DNA of 64,000 bases from Xanthomonas nasturtii (GCF_001660815.1 NZ_LYMI01000013.1:1-64000); one strand, 5' to 3'; shown: positions 8,949 through 19,403, counted from the first letter of the stretch. Numbers and translations are program-made. Notes: generated from the letters alone by a model not told the origin.

Positions 8949-11900
8949 TCAGCGATCCGGGCGGTGATTTCCACCGTCGTTTTGCACGGCCAGATATTCC
9001 TTGGATTGCTCGTCCAGCTTGTCGCCCAGCATGCGGCGCACCACCACGAAGAACAGCGGGATGAAGATCACGCCGAGCACGGTGGCGAACACCATGCCGC
9101 CGATCACGCCGGTACCGATGGAGTGACGCGAGTTGGCGCCGGCACCGGTGGAGATGGCCAGCGGCAACACACCCAGGATGAACGCGAACGAGGTCATCAG
9201 GATCGGGCGGAAACGCAGATGCGCCGCTTCCATCGTCGCCTCGCGCAGGGTCTTGCCCGCTGCACGTTGCTCCACTGCGAATTCCACGATCAGGATCGCG
9301 TTCTTCGCCGCCAGGCCAATGACCGTGATCATGCCGATCTTGAAGTACAGATCGTTCGGCAACCCGCGCAGCATCGAGAAGACGATCGCACCCAGCACGC
9401 CGATCGGCACCACCATCAGCACCGCCACCGGAATCGACCAGCTCTCGTAAAGCGCTGCCAGGCACAGGAACACCACCACCACCGACAACGCCAGCAACAG
9501 CGTGGCTGCATTACCGGCGATGATTTCCTGGTACGACATGCCGCTCCAGTCGAAGCCGAAGCCCGGCGGCAGATCGTTGTTGACGATCTCTTCCATCGCG
9601 GTCATCGCCTGGCCGGAACTGCCGCCCGGGGCAGGGTTACCCACCAGGTTCACCGCCGAATAGCCGTTGTAGCGGTTCAACGCCGGCGAAGCGTAGGTCC
9701 ATTCGGCCTTGACCACGTTGCTCAGCGGAATCATCCCCGGCTGACCATCGGCACCGGTGGCAGTGGCGCTGGGAGTGAAGAAGTTGCGCAGCGACTCGGG
9801 GCCGGTACGGAACTGGTCGTCGGCGCGGATGTTGACGCGCTTGATGCGGCCTTCGGAGAAATAGTCGTTGACATACACCGGCGCCAGCATCAGCTGGATC
9901 GAGCTGTAGATGTCGCTGACATCCAGGCCCATCGATTGCGCCTGCACGCGGTCCACATGCAACTGCAGCTGCGGCGAGTTTTCCAGGCCGTTCGGGCGCA
10001 CGCCCACCAGGGTGTCCTGCTTTTCCGCCGCCTTGCCGAGCACGATGTTGCGTGCCTGGGTCAGCGCTTCCTGGCCGGCACCGGAACGGTCCTGCAGCCA
10101 CATGTCGAAGCCGCCGAACTGGCCCAGACCCTGCACGGTGGGCAGGTTGACCACGAAGATCTGCGCGCCCTTGATGCCGTAGAAGGCGCCATTGAGCTGC
10201 TTGATCAACTCTTCCGCGGTGACGTCACGGTCTTCCCATGGTTTGAGCCGGATGAAGCCCATGCCGACGTTTTCGCCCGAGCCCAGGAAGCTGAAGCCGG
10301 CGATCTGCAGCATGCCTTCCACGGCCGGCTGCTTCTCCAGGACCGCACGCATCTGCGCAAAGGTCTCGTTGGTGCGGATCTTGGTGGCGCCCGGCGGCAA
10401 CTGCACGATGGCCAACGCAAAGCCCTGGTCTTCTTCCGGCAGGAAGCTGCCCGGCATGCGGGTGAACAGGAAGCCGCACAGCACCACCAGCACCACGAAC
10501 ACGATCATCCATGGCGGCGAGCGCTTCAGGGTGTGGCCGACCACGCCCACATAGCGATGCGCCAGCTTGTCGTAGTACTTGTCGAAGGTGCGGTAGATCC
10601 AGTTCTTCTTGGTCGAATGGGTCGACTTGAGGAACGCGCCGCACAGCGCCGGGGTGAAGCTCAACGCCAGGAATGCAGAGAAACCCATCGACATGGCGAT
10701 GGTCAGCGCGAACTGCTTGTAGATCGCGCCGGAGGCGCCGGGTTGCAGCGAGGAGGGAATGAACACCGCCGCCAGCACCACGGTGATGGCCACCACCGCG
10801 CCGGTGATCTGGGTCATCGCCTTCTGGGTGGCCGCCTTCGGCTCCAGATGCTCTTCGCTCATGATGCGTTCGACGTTCTCGATCACCACGATCGCATCGT
10901 CCACCACGATGCCGATCGCCAGCACCATCGCAAACAGCGTCAGCTGGTTGATGGTGAAGCCGATCATGTACATGCCGAAGAAGGTGCCCAGCAGCGCGAC
11001 CGGAATCACCAGCGTGGGAATCACGGTGGCGCGGAAGTTCTGCAGGAACAGCAGCATCACCAGGAACACCAGCACGATGGCTTCCACCAGCGTATGGATC
11101 ACTTCCTCGATGGAGATGCGCACGAAGGTGGTGGACTCGTACGGCGCAAACCAGGTCACGCCCTGCGGGAAGGTGGGCTGCAGCTCGTCGAGCTTGGCGC
11201 CCACTGCCTCTGACACGTTCAGTGCGTTGGCGCCCGGCAACAGCTGGATGCCGAAGGCACCGGTGGGCTTGCCGTTGTACTGGGTGTCGAAGCCGTAGTT
11301 GCTCGGGCCCACGGTGACGCGCGCCACGTCCTTCAGGTGCACGGTGGCGCCATTGTTGTCGGTGCGCAGGATGATGTCTTCAAATTCCTGCGGCGAGCTG
11401 AAACGACCTTCGGCCGACACGGTGGCGGTGAAGCTGATGCCTTCCGGGGTCGGGTCGGCGCCCACCGAGCCGGCAGCGAACTGCACGTTCTGGTTGCGCA
11501 CCGCGGTCAGCACCTGGGTGGCCGACAGGTTGTAGCCCTGCAGCTTCTCCGGGTTCAACCAGATGTTCATCGCGTACTCGGCGCCGAACTGGTTGGTGCT
11601 GCCGACGCCGGGCACACGCGAGATCTGCTCGAGCACGCGCGAACCGACGATGTCGTTGAGCGCATCGCGGTCGATCGACGGATTGTCCGAGCGCAGCGCC
11701 GCCACCATCAGGAAGCCGGCGTTGGCCTTGGCCACCACCACACCCTGCTGGGTGACTTCCGAGGGCAGACGCGGCGTGGCCAGCGACACCTTGTTCTGCA
11801 CCTGCACCTGCGCGATATCCGCGTCGGTGCCGGTTTCGAAGGTCAGCGTGATGGTCACGCGGCCGTTGGAGGCCGAGGACGAGTTGAAGTACAGCAGGTG

Positions 11901-12119
11901 GTCGATACCGGTGAGCTGCTGCTCGATGACCTGGGTCACCGCTTTTTCGGCGGTGTCGGCGCTGGCGCCGGGGAAGTTGGCGGTGACGGTGACCTGCGGC
12001 GGGGCGATCGTCGGGTACGACTCGATACCCAGATTCAGGATCGAGATCACGCCCGCAAGCGAGATCAGGATCGCCACCACCCAGGCAAAGATCGGGTGTT
12101 CGATAAAAAACTTAGGCAT
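8949..12119 (-). CDS. RND multidrug efflux transporter, inner-membrane pump (HAE1/AcrB type)
   Basis: This 1,056-residue protein has full AcrB length. The N-terminus (FFIEHPIFAWVVAILISLAG) is the first transmembrane helix. VVDDAIVVIENVERIMSEE carries the paired aspartates of helix 4 needed for proton coupling. Two large periplasmic loops and a C-terminal helix bundle follow in the usual order. It lies 12 bases after the adaptor gene in a tetR-adaptor-pump operon. No outer-membrane factor gene is adjacent, so the pump must borrow a TolC-type channel encoded elsewhere. Substrates cannot be read from sequence. Confidence 0.95.
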   Translation of the reverse strand: MPKFFIEHPIFAWVVAILISLAGVISILNLGIESYPTIAPPQVTVTANFPGASADTAEKAVTQVIEQQLTGIDHLLYFNSSSASNGRVTITLTFETGTDADIAQVQVQNKVSLATPRLPSEVTQQGVVVAKANAGFLMVAALRSDNPSIDRDALNDIVGSRVLEQISRVPGVGSTNQFGAEYAMNIWLNPEKLQGYNLSATQVLTAVRNQNVQFAAGSVGADPTPEGISFTATVSAEGRFSSPQEFEDIILRTDNNGATVHLKDVARVTVGPSNYGFDTQYNGKPTGAFGIQLLPGANALNVSEAVGAKLDELQPTFPQGVTWFAPYESTTFVRISIEEVIHTLVEAIVLVFLVMLLFLQNFRATVIPTLVIPVALLGTFFGMYMIGFTINQLTLFAMVLAIGIVVDDAIVVIENVERIMSEEHLEPKAATQKAMTQITGAVVAITVVLAAVFIPSSLQPGASGAIYKQFALTIAMSMGFSAFLALSFTPALCGAFLKSTHSTKKNWIYRTFDKYYDKLAHRYVGVVGHTLKRSPPWMIVFVVLVVLCGFLFTRMPGSFLPEEDQGFALAIVQLPPGATKIRTNETFAQMRAVLEKQPAVEGMLQIAGFSFLGSGENVGMGFIRLKPWEDRDVTAEELIKQLNGAFYGIKGAQIFVVNLPTVQGLGQFGGFDMWLQDRSGAGQEALTQARNIVLGKAAEKQDTLVGVRPNGLENSPQLQLHVDRVQAQSMGLDVSDIYSSIQLMLAPVYVNDYFSEGRIKRVNIRADDQFRTGPESLRNFFTPSATATGADGQPGMIPLSNVVKAEWTYASPALNRYNGYSAVNLVGNPAPGGSSGQAMTAMEEIVNNDLPPGFGFDWSGMSYQEIIAGNAATLLLALSVVVVFLCLAALYESWSIPVAVLMVVPIGVLGAIVFSMLRGLPNDLYFKIGMITVIGLAAKNAILIVEFAVEQRAAGKTLREATMEAAHLRFRPILMTSFAFILGVLPLAISTGAGANSRHSIGTGVIGGMVFATVLGVIFIPLFFVVVRRMLGDKLDEQSKEYLAVQNDGGNHRPDR

Positions 12120-12131
12120 GTCCGGGTTCCG

Positions 12132-13442
12132 TCACTGCTGCTTGGACTGGGAGTCGGCCGGTTGCGCGGCCGCGTCCTGCTTGGGCTGTTGCTGCGCAGC
12201 CGGCGCGGCGGCATCTGCGGCCGGCGCGGCCTGCGCGTCACCGCCCTGGGCTGCGGCTGGCGCAGCGCCGGGTGCTGCGCCCGGAGCGCCGGGCTGGCCG
12301 CCTTGCGCCGGCTTGTTCGGATTCCACGGCACGCCCTTGGCCGGCTGCCCTTCCTTGGCCTTCTGCACGCCATCGACGATGACCTGGTCGCCCGGGGTCA
12401 CGCCGCCGGTCACGATCCACTGGCCTTTCTGCTGGCCGTCGACGGTGAGGTTCTTGCGCACCACCTTGCCGTCCTTGCCCAGCACCAGCGCGTAGGCGCC
12501 GGTGGCATCGCGCTGCACCGCCTGCTGCGGCAGCAGGTAGGCATTGTTGCGCTGGCCCAGGCTGGCCTTGAAGCTCACGAACGCGCCCGGCAGCAGCGAT
12601 TGTTCGGGGTTGGGCAGGGTCGCACGCAGCGACACCGCACCGGTGCTCGGGTCCACCGTCACCGCCGAGACGTCCAACGTCCCCGGATGCGGATACTGCG
12701 TGCCGTTGCCCAGTTCCACATTGATGGTGGATTTGCCGTCGCCACTGAGCTCCACGTTGCCGCTGCTCTGTGCCTGGCGCAGTGCGGCCAGCTCTTCGCT
12801 GCTCATGGCGAAGTTCACATACAGCGGGTCGATCTGGTCGACCGTGGTCAGCAGGGTGGCCTCACCCGCACCGACCAGCGCGCCTTCGGTCACGCGCTGG
12901 ATGCCGGCGCGGCCGGTGATCGGCGAGGTGACGCTGGCGAAGCCGAGCTGGATGCGCGCGGACTCGACCGTGCCGCGCGCCTGCTGCACGCTGGCACCGG
13001 AAGAGCGCTCGTTGGCTTCGGCGGTGTCGATATCCGCACGCGAGACGTACTGCTGCGGCGCCAGGCTGCGCGCACGCGTCGCAGCGATCTTGGCGTTGGC
13101 ATAGGTCGCTTCGGCGGCCGCCAGCTGGCCTTGTGCCTGCAGCAGCGTGGCCTTCAGCTGCGAGGGGTCGATCTCGAACAGCGGCTGGCCTTCCTTGACG
13201 TTGGCGCCTTCGGTGTACAGGCGCTTGAGCACCACGCCGTCGATGCGCGCGCGCACGTCGGCGGAGCGGTACGCCGACAGGCGGCCGACCAGGTCGCGTT
13301 CCAGCGGCAGCGTCTGCGGCTTCATTTCCAGCACCGACACTTCCGGCGGCGGCGGCGCCTGCTGTTGTTCGGGCTTGCTGCAGGCAGCGAGCGCCACGGT
13401 GATGGCACAGGCCAGGCCGAATGTGCGGAGCGGGGCAATCAT
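12132..13442 (-). CDS. RND efflux periplasmic adaptor (membrane fusion protein, lipoprotein)
   Basis: The product has 436 residues. The N-terminus is a lipoprotein signal ending in LAAC (Cys21), so the adaptor is probably anchored in the inner membrane. The order lipoyl-like domain, helical hairpin (LLQAQGQLAAAEATYANAKI), second lipoyl half and beta-barrel is that of AcrA. The last 60 or so residues are an unusual low-complexity tail rich in Ala, Gln, Pro and Gly. I prefer the ATG at 13442; the frame is open further upstream but overlaps the regulator gene. Confidence 0.93.
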   Translation of the reverse strand: MIAPLRTFGLACAITVALAACSKPEQQQAPPPPEVSVLEMKPQTLPLERDLVGRLSAYRSADVRARIDGVVLKRLYTEGANVKEGQPLFEIDPSQLKATLLQAQGQLAAAEATYANAKIAATRARSLAPQQYVSRADIDTAEANERSSGASVQQARGTVESARIQLGFASVTSPITGRAGIQRVTEGALVGAGEATLLTTVDQIDPLYVNFAMSSEELAALRQAQSSGNVELSGDGKSTINVELGNGTQYPHPGTLDVSAVTVDPSTGAVSLRATLPNPEQSLLPGAFVSFKASLGQRNNAYLLPQQAVQRDATGAYALVLGKDGKVVRKNLTVDGQQKGQWIVTGGVTPGDQVIVDGVQKAKEGQPAKGVPWNPNKPAQGGQPGAPGAAPGAAPAAAQGGDAQAAPAADAAAPAAQQQPKQDAAAQPADSQSKQQ

Positions 13443-13456
13443 CAGGAGGAACTCCG

Positions 13457-14116
13457 TTAGGGTCTTGAAGTGAGAAGAGAAGGCGGTGTCGGCGTTGGCG
13501 CGGCAGATGCCGCAGCAAACCCACGCAAGAAGGTGTCCACGGCAAATTGCGCCCACTGCTGCCTGGCGGGAAGGCCGGCGCGATGGGGGACCTGAAACCG
13601 TTGGCGATCGAAATCCAGCCCGACGATCATGCTCAGCAACAATTCCGCCATGAAGTGCGGATCGTCATGCCGTAGCTGGCCGGCCTCGATCGCCTGCTCG
13701 AAGCGTTGCGCCAGGCGCCGTTGCATGCCGGCCACGCCCTCGTGAAAGATTTGCTGCGACTGGTCGGGGAACCGGTGCGACTCGGCTTCGACCAGACGGC
13801 AGGTCTGTAGCACATCGGGATTGTTCAGACGGTCAAGATGGGCCAGCGCAAAGGCGAGCAGATCCGCGTGCAGGTCGCCCGACACCGCGCCCAGCGGGCC
13901 GGTGGCCAGGTGCACGTGGTCCTGAAGTACATCGCGCAACAGATTTTCTTTACAACCGTAATAGCTGTACAGGGTCTGCTTGGAGCAGCCGGCACGCTCG
14001 GCCACCGCGTCCATGCTCAGCCGCATGCCGCGCTCGGCAAGCAGCGCATGCACAGCCGCATGAATGCGGCGGTCGCAGTCCGAACGCCGGGCGGCACGGT
14101 GGGAACGAGGGGTCAT
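13457..14116 (-). CDS. TetR-family regulator of the RND efflux operon
   Basis: This 219-residue protein has the TetR helix-turn-helix at about residues 30-55 (MDAVAERAGCSKQTLYSYYG) and a C-terminal ligand-binding helical domain with the RND-regulator-like segment AELLLSMIVGL. It is the first gene of the operon, with the adaptor starting 15 bases after its stop. A 20-base palindrome lies 9 bases before its start, so it likely represses itself and the pump together. Confidence 0.88.
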   Translation of the reverse strand: MTPRSHRAARRSDCDRRIHAAVHALLAERGMRLSMDAVAERAGCSKQTLYSYYGCKENLLRDVLQDHVHLATGPLGAVSGDLHADLLAFALAHLDRLNNPDVLQTCRLVEAESHRFPDQSQQIFHEGVAGMQRRLAQRFEQAIEAGQLRHDDPHFMAELLLSMIVGLDFDRQRFQVPHRAGLPARQQWAQFAVDTFLRGFAAASAAPTPTPPSLLTSRP

Positions 14117-14124
14117 GGCGGTAG

Positions 14125-14144
14125 ACTATACCGTCCAGTATAGT
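14125..14144. promoter_or_regulatory. Putative TetR operator for the efflux operon
   Basis: ACTATAC-N6-GTATAGT is a perfect 7-base inverted repeat with a CGTCCA spacer. It lies immediately upstream of the tetR start, with TATA-like sequence that could form part of the -10 region. This arrangement is typical of TetR autoregulation. Confidence 0.7.
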
Positions 14145-14393
14145 TTTTAAACAGGCTTGACGGTCGCAGTTTTGTTTGCGCAACGCCTTCTGTGCCAGGC
14201 ATTCGGCCCGACTTTGCCGGATCTGGCGATCCGTAGCGCCGGTTGGCCGCGCGGCAGCGCAAAACTTCAGAGCCATACTGCTTTTGCGCGACCGGGATGC
14301 CTGTTGGGCGCTGAGCATTTGCGCTATGCAGCAAAGCGTTGTCCCTGTCCATCGGTACAATTCAGCTTTCCTACCGAGCATCCCAGCGCTCTC

Positions 14394-17300
14394 ATGACAG
14401 CCAAGAAAGCCGCTTCGAAATCGTCCACGACGTCGGTCAAACCGGTCGCCGAACGTGCCGTCCCCGTGCTTGCCACCGAACCGCAGGCGGTGACCCTGGA
14501 ACCGGTGTTTGCCGCGTTGCGCAAGCGCTACCCGGCGGCCCGCCAGGCCGAGGTCCAGTCGTTCGCGGCCGGCTTCTATCGGCGCATGGAAGAGGACGAA
14601 TTTCCCAACCACCCGCCCGAGCAATGGGCCGCGCTGGCGGCCGACATGCTGGAATTTGCGCGTGTGCGCAAGGCCGGCACGGTCAACGTGCGGGTGTTCA
14701 ACCCGACCATGAAGAGCCACGGCTACGAGTCGCCGCACACGCTGCTGCAGATCGTCAACGACGACATGCCGTTCCTGGTGGACTCGGTGAGCATGACGCT
14801 GTCGGACCTGGGCATCGGCGTGCACGTGCTGGGTCACCCGGTGCTGCGCATTGCGCGCGACAAGGCCGGCAAGCTGGCCGCGGTGGGCGAGGGCAAGAGC
14901 GAATCGCTGATGGTGCTGGAGATCGACCGCCAGCCTGCCGATGAAATGCCCAAGGTGGAAGCGGCGGTGCGCAAGGTGCTGGCCGAGGTGCGCGCGATCG
15001 TGCAGGACTGGTCGGCAATGCGCGAAAAGATGGTGATGCTGGCCGACGACCTGGCCACCCGCCGCCTGCCCATCGACGACATCAGCCGCCACGAGGCGCA
15101 GGAGTTCCTGCGCTGGGCCGCCGCCGACCACTTCACCTTCTTCGGCTACCGCGAATACCGCGTGGAGAAGCAGGGCGGCCAGGACGTGCTGGCGCCGGTG
15201 GAAGACACCGGCCTGGGCCTGATGCGCGGCCACGACACCTCGCCGGCGCGCCCGGTGACCACGCTGGCGGCGCACGGTTTGAACACCTCGTCCAAGCTCA
15301 AGGACGCATTGATCCTGACCAAGACCAACGCACGCTCGCGCGTGCATCGTGTTGGCTACATGGATTACATCGGCATCCTCGAATTCGATGCCAAGGGCCG
15401 TATCGTCGGCGAGCAGCGCTTCCTGGGTTTGTTCACCTCCAGCGCCTATAACCGCCGCCCGTGGGAAATTCCGCTGGTGCGTCAGCGCCACGAATACGTG
15501 ATGAGCAAGTCGGGGCTGACCCCCAGCAGCCACAGCGGCAAGGCGCTGCGCCATATCCTGGAAACGCTGCCGCGCGAAGAGCTGTTCCAGTCCAACGAAG
15601 AAGAGCTGTACCGCACGGCAATCGGTATCCTGGGGCTGCAGGAGCGCGTGCGTAGCCGCATGTTCCTGCGCCGTGACAAATACAGCCGCTTCATTTCTGC
15701 GTTGGTGTACATCCCGCGCGAACGCTTCAATACCGATGTGCGCTTGCGCATCGAAGGCCTGTTGAAAGACGCGCTGCATGGCGAGTACATCGATTCCAGC
15801 GTGGTGCTGGGCGAATCGCCGCTGGCGCAGCTGCATCTGATCGTGCGTCCCAAGAGCGGCGAAGCGCTGGAGTTCAACACCACCGAACTCGAATCGCGCC
15901 TGGCGCGCCTGCTGCGCAACTGGCGCGACGACCTGCGCGAAGCGCTGGTGGCGCGCCACGGCGAAGCCAATGGCCTGCGCATGGCGGCCAACTTCGGGCG
16001 TGCGTTGCCGGCCGGTTACATCGAAGAATCGTCGATCGAGTCGGCGGTGTCCGATGTCGAGCACCTGGCCACGCTGGATGGCCCGGACGATCTGCATCTG
16101 AGCCTGCAGGAAATCCGTCGCGACGACGGTATGCGCCTGGATGCCGGCGAAGGCCTGCGCCTGAAGCTGTATCGCCAGCTCGACGACATCCCGTTGTCCG
16201 ACGCGATGCCGATGATGGAAAACATGGGCCTGCGCGTGATCTCCGAACGGCCGTACCGGCTGCAGGTGGGCGAAACGCCGGTGTATATCCAGGATTTCGA
16301 AGTCGAATCCACCGCCGGCAAGATCAACGCCGCGCAAGCCGATGCAGGTTTCGGCGAAGCGTTCGAGCGCATCTGGAACGGCGATGCGGAAAACGACGGC
16401 TTCAATCGCCTGATCCTGGCCGCCGGCCTGCATTGGCGTCAGGTCGCGTTGCTGCGTGGCTACTGCAAGTACCTGCTGCAGACGGCGGTGCCGTTCTCGC
16501 AGGCCTACGTCGAAGCCACCTTCACCCGTTACCCGCTGCTGGCGCGCCTGTTGGTGGAACTGTTCGAAGCCCGCTTCGACCCGTCCACCGGCAGCGAAAC
16601 CAAGGCGCAGATCTTTGCCGGCCAGGAGCGCCTGCGCGAAGAGCTCTCTGCGCTGGCCGCTGGCGACGAGGCCACGCTCAAGGCGCTGGAGCCGGTGCTC
16701 GAGGCACGTGGCGGCAATCGCGCCGCGCAGCAGGAAGCTACCCGTGCCACGCTGTTGAAGCTGATGGACCGCGTCTCCAGCCTGGACGAAGACCGCATCC
16801 TGCGCAGTTTCATCGACGTGATCGATGCGACGCTGCGCACCAACTATTACCAGACCGACAAGCACGGCAAGCACGCCCATTGCATCAGCTTCAAGCTGGA
16901 TTCGGCGATCGTGCCGGACTTGCCCAAGCCGCGTCCGTATCGCGAGATCTTCGTCTACGGGCCGCGTGTGGAAGGCGTGCATCTGCGCTTCGGCGCGGTG
17001 GCGCGTGGCGGCCTGCGCTGGTCGGACCGTCGCGAGGACTTCCGTACCGAGGTGCTGGGCCTGGTCAAGGCGCAGATGGTCAAGAACACCGTCATCGTGC
17101 CGGTGGGCGCCAAAGGCGGTTTCTACGTCAAGCGTTCGCCGGCGGGCGGCGACCGGGACGCGATCCAGGCCGAAGGCATCGCCTGCTACAAGTTGTTCAT
17201 CCAGAGCCTGCTCGATATCACCGACAACATCGTCGGCGGCAAGATCGTGCCGCCGCCGCAGGTGGTGCGTCACGACCAGGACGACCCGTACCTGGTGGTC

Positions 17301-19403
17301 GCCGCCGACAAGGGCACCGCAACGTTTTCCGATATCGCCAATGGGCTGGCGCTGGATCATGGCTTCTGGCTCGGCGATGCGTTCGCCTCCGGCGGCTCGG
17401 TCGGTTACGACCACAAGGGCATGGGCATCACCGCGCGCGGTGCGTGGGAGTCGGTCAAGCGCCACTTCCGTGCGATGGGGCGCGATTGCCAGAGCCAGGA
17501 CTTCAGCGTGGCCGGCATCGGCGACATGTCCGGCGACGTGTTCGGCAACGGCATGCTGCTCTCAAGGCATATCCGCCTGCTGGCCGCGTTCGATCACCGG
17601 CATATCTTCCTCGACCCGGCGCCGGATGCCGCTGCGTCCTTCGCCGAGCGCGAGCGCCTGTTCAAGCTGCCGCGTTCCAGCTGGGCCGACTACGACGCCA
17701 AGCTGATCAGCGCCGGTGGCGGCATCTACCCGCGCAGCTTGAAGTCCATCGACATCAGCGCACCGGTGCGCGAGGCGCTGGGCCTGGAGTCCAACGTCAA
17801 GCAGCTCTCGCCCAACGCGCTGATGAACGCCATCCTCAAGGCGCCGGTGGACCTGTTCTGGAACGGCGGCATCGGCACCTACGTCAAGGCGTCCAGCGAA
17901 TCGCATGCCGATGTGGGCGACCGTGCCAACAACGGCCTGCGCGTCAATGGCGGTGAGCTGCGCTGCAAGGTAGTGGGCGAGGGCGGCAATCTGGGCCTGA
18001 CCCAGCTGGGCCGCATCGAAGCCGCGCAGACCGGCGTGCTGCTCAATACCGACTTCATCGACAACTCGGCCGGCGTGGACACCTCCGACCACGAGGTGAA
18101 CATCAAGATCCTGCTCAACGACATGGTGCAGGCCAAGAAGCTCAGCTACGACGCGCGCAATACGCTGCTGGCGTCGATGACCGACGAAGTGGCCGACCTG
18201 GTGCTGTGGGACAACTATCGCCAGAACCAGGCGATCAGCTTGATGGAGCGCATGAGCGTCAAGCGGCTGGGCTCCAAGCAGCACTTCATCCGCACGCTGG
18301 AACTGCAGGGCCTGCTCGATCGCCAGATCGAATTCCTGCCCTCCGATGCCGAGCTGTCGGCACGCAAGGCACGCGGGCAGGGCCTGACCCGGCCGGAGCT
18401 GTCGGTGCTGTTGTCGTACTCCAAGCTGGTGGCGTTCCAGCAGCTGCTGGAATCGGATATTCCGGAAGACCCGTACCTGTCCAAGGAACTGCAACGCTAC
18501 TTCCCGCAGCCGCTGCAGAAGAAGTACGCCGATGCGATGGAGCGTCACCGCCTCAAGCGCGAGATCATCGCCACTGCGGTCACCAACACCACCATCAACC
18601 GCATGGGCGCCACCTTCCTGATGCGCATGCAGGAAGACACCGGCCGCAGCATCGGTGAGGTCGCCAAGGCCTACACCATCAGCCGCGAAACGCTGGATGC
18701 GCGCGCGCTGTGGACGCAGATCGATGCGCTGGACGGCAAGGTGCCCGAGTCGGTGCAGATCGATGCACTGGAAGTGGTCTGGCGCCTGCAACGCTCGTTC
18801 GTGCGCTGGCTGCTGCTGCGTCCTGGCCAGATGCCGGGCATCACTGCGGCAGTGGAGCGCTACCACGGCCCGTTCAACGACATCCGTGTCGCCTCGGGCG
18901 TGTTGTCGGATGCGCAGCGTCCGCAGTACGAAGGCAGCGTGAGGGAGTGGCAGGACAAGGGACTGCCGCCGCAGCTGGCGCAGCAGCTGTGCGAGTTGCG
19001 CTACCTGGAACCGGCGTTCGACATCATCGAGACTGCGCGCACCCGCAAGCTCAAGCCGGTGGAAGTGTCCAAGGTGCATTTCCGCCTGGGCGATGCGCTG
19101 CGGCTGCCGTGGTTGTTCGAGCAGATCGACGCGCTGGAGGTCAACGGCCGCTGGCATGCGGTGGCGCGTGGCGTGCTGCGCGACGAACTGGCCGCGCATC
19201 AGCGTGCGCTGGTGGGGCAGGTGCTGACCATGTCCGGCAGCAGTGCCGAGGACAAGGTGGCCAACTGGCTGGCGCGCGACGATTCCAGCCTGCGCTTCAC
19301 CCTGGCCATGCTCGCCGATGTGGCCGAGCAGAAGACGCTCGACTACCCGACCGTATCGGTGGCCGTGCAGCGGTTGGGTCAGTTGGCCGCGCACGGGTTG
19401 TAA
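14394..19403 (+). CDS. gdhB: NAD-specific glutamate dehydrogenase, large (180 kDa) class
   Basis: This 1,669-residue cytosolic enzyme oxidises glutamate to 2-oxoglutarate and ammonia with NAD+. The first 700 or so residues form the long regulatory region of the L-GDH180 class. The catalytic core begins around residue 740. GLRWSDRREDFRTEVLGL and VPVGAKGGFYVK (about residues 872-910) carry the substrate-binding lysine region, and GDMSGDVFGNGMLLS with a dinucleotide-binding fold follows. The ATG at 14394 opens the Ala/Lys/Ser-rich tail; the frame is open to 14157 but without a good start. The gene stands alone, with a strong hairpin just after its stop. Confidence 0.93.
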   Translation: MTAKKAASKSSTTSVKPVAERAVPVLATEPQAVTLEPVFAALRKRYPAARQAEVQSFAAGFYRRMEEDEFPNHPPEQWAALAADMLEFARVRKAGTVNVRVFNPTMKSHGYESPHTLLQIVNDDMPFLVDSVSMTLSDLGIGVHVLGHPVLRIARDKAGKLAAVGEGKSESLMVLEIDRQPADEMPKVEAAVRKVLAEVRAIVQDWSAMREKMVMLADDLATRRLPIDDISRHEAQEFLRWAAADHFTFFGYREYRVEKQGGQDVLAPVEDTGLGLMRGHDTSPARPVTTLAAHGLNTSSKLKDALILTKTNARSRVHRVGYMDYIGILEFDAKGRIVGEQRFLGLFTSSAYNRRPWEIPLVRQRHEYVMSKSGLTPSSHSGKALRHILETLPREELFQSNEEELYRTAIGILGLQERVRSRMFLRRDKYSRFISALVYIPRERFNTDVRLRIEGLLKDALHGEYIDSSVVLGESPLAQLHLIVRPKSGEALEFNTTELESRLARLLRNWRDDLREALVARHGEANGLRMAANFGRALPAGYIEESSIESAVSDVEHLATLDGPDDLHLSLQEIRRDDGMRLDAGEGLRLKLYRQLDDIPLSDAMPMMENMGLRVISERPYRLQVGETPVYIQDFEVESTAGKINAAQADAGFGEAFERIWNGDAENDGFNRLILAAGLHWRQVALLRGYCKYLLQTAVPFSQAYVEATFTRYPLLARLLVELFEARFDPSTGSETKAQIFAGQERLREELSALAAGDEATLKALEPVLEARGGNRAAQQEATRATLLKLMDRVSSLDEDRILRSFIDVIDATLRTNYYQTDKHGKHAHCISFKLDSAIVPDLPKPRPYREIFVYGPRVEGVHLRFGAVARGGLRWSDRREDFRTEVLGLVKAQMVKNTVIVPVGAKGGFYVKRSPAGGDRDAIQAEGIACYKLFIQSLLDITDNIVGGKIVPPPQVVRHDQDDPYLVVAADKGTATFSDIANGLALDHGFWLGDAFASGGSVGYDHKGMGITARGAWESVKRHFRAMGRDCQSQDFSVAGIGDMSGDVFGNGMLLSRHIRLLAAFDHRHIFLDPAPDAAASFAERERLFKLPRSSWADYDAKLISAGGGIYPRSLKSIDISAPVREALGLESNVKQLSPNALMNAILKAPVDLFWNGGIGTYVKASSESHADVGDRANNGLRVNGGELRCKVVGEGGNLGLTQLGRIEAAQTGVLLNTDFIDNSAGVDTSDHEVNIKILLNDMVQAKKLSYDARNTLLASMTDEVADLVLWDNYRQNQAISLMERMSVKRLGSKQHFIRTLELQGLLDRQIEFLPSDAELSARKARGQGLTRPELSVLLSYSKLVAFQQLLESDIPEDPYLSKELQRYFPQPLQKKYADAMERHRLKREIIATAVTNTTINRMGATFLMRMQEDTGRSIGEVAKAYTISRETLDARALWTQIDALDGKVPESVQIDALEVVWRLQRSFVRWLLLRPGQMPGITAAVERYHGPFNDIRVASGVLSDAQRPQYEGSVREWQDKGLPPQLAQQLCELRYLEPAFDIIETARTRKLKPVEVSKVHFRLGDALRLPWLFEQIDALEVNGRWHAVARGVLRDELAAHQRALVGQVLTMSGSSAEDKVANWLARDDSSLRFTLAMLADVAEQKTLDYPTVSVAVQRLGQLAAHGL

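Noticed and set aside
8964-11213. 749-codon plus-strand frame opposite the RND pump
   Set aside because: Composition is dominated by His, Gln and Arg, as expected for the complement of a conserved gene; no domain or ribosome-binding site.
13950-17465. 1,171-codon open frame on the minus strand inside the glutamate dehydrogenase gene
   Set aside because: It is an antisense shadow of a GC-rich gene; it is His/Gln/Arg-rich with no recognisable domain and covers the real TetR gene end.
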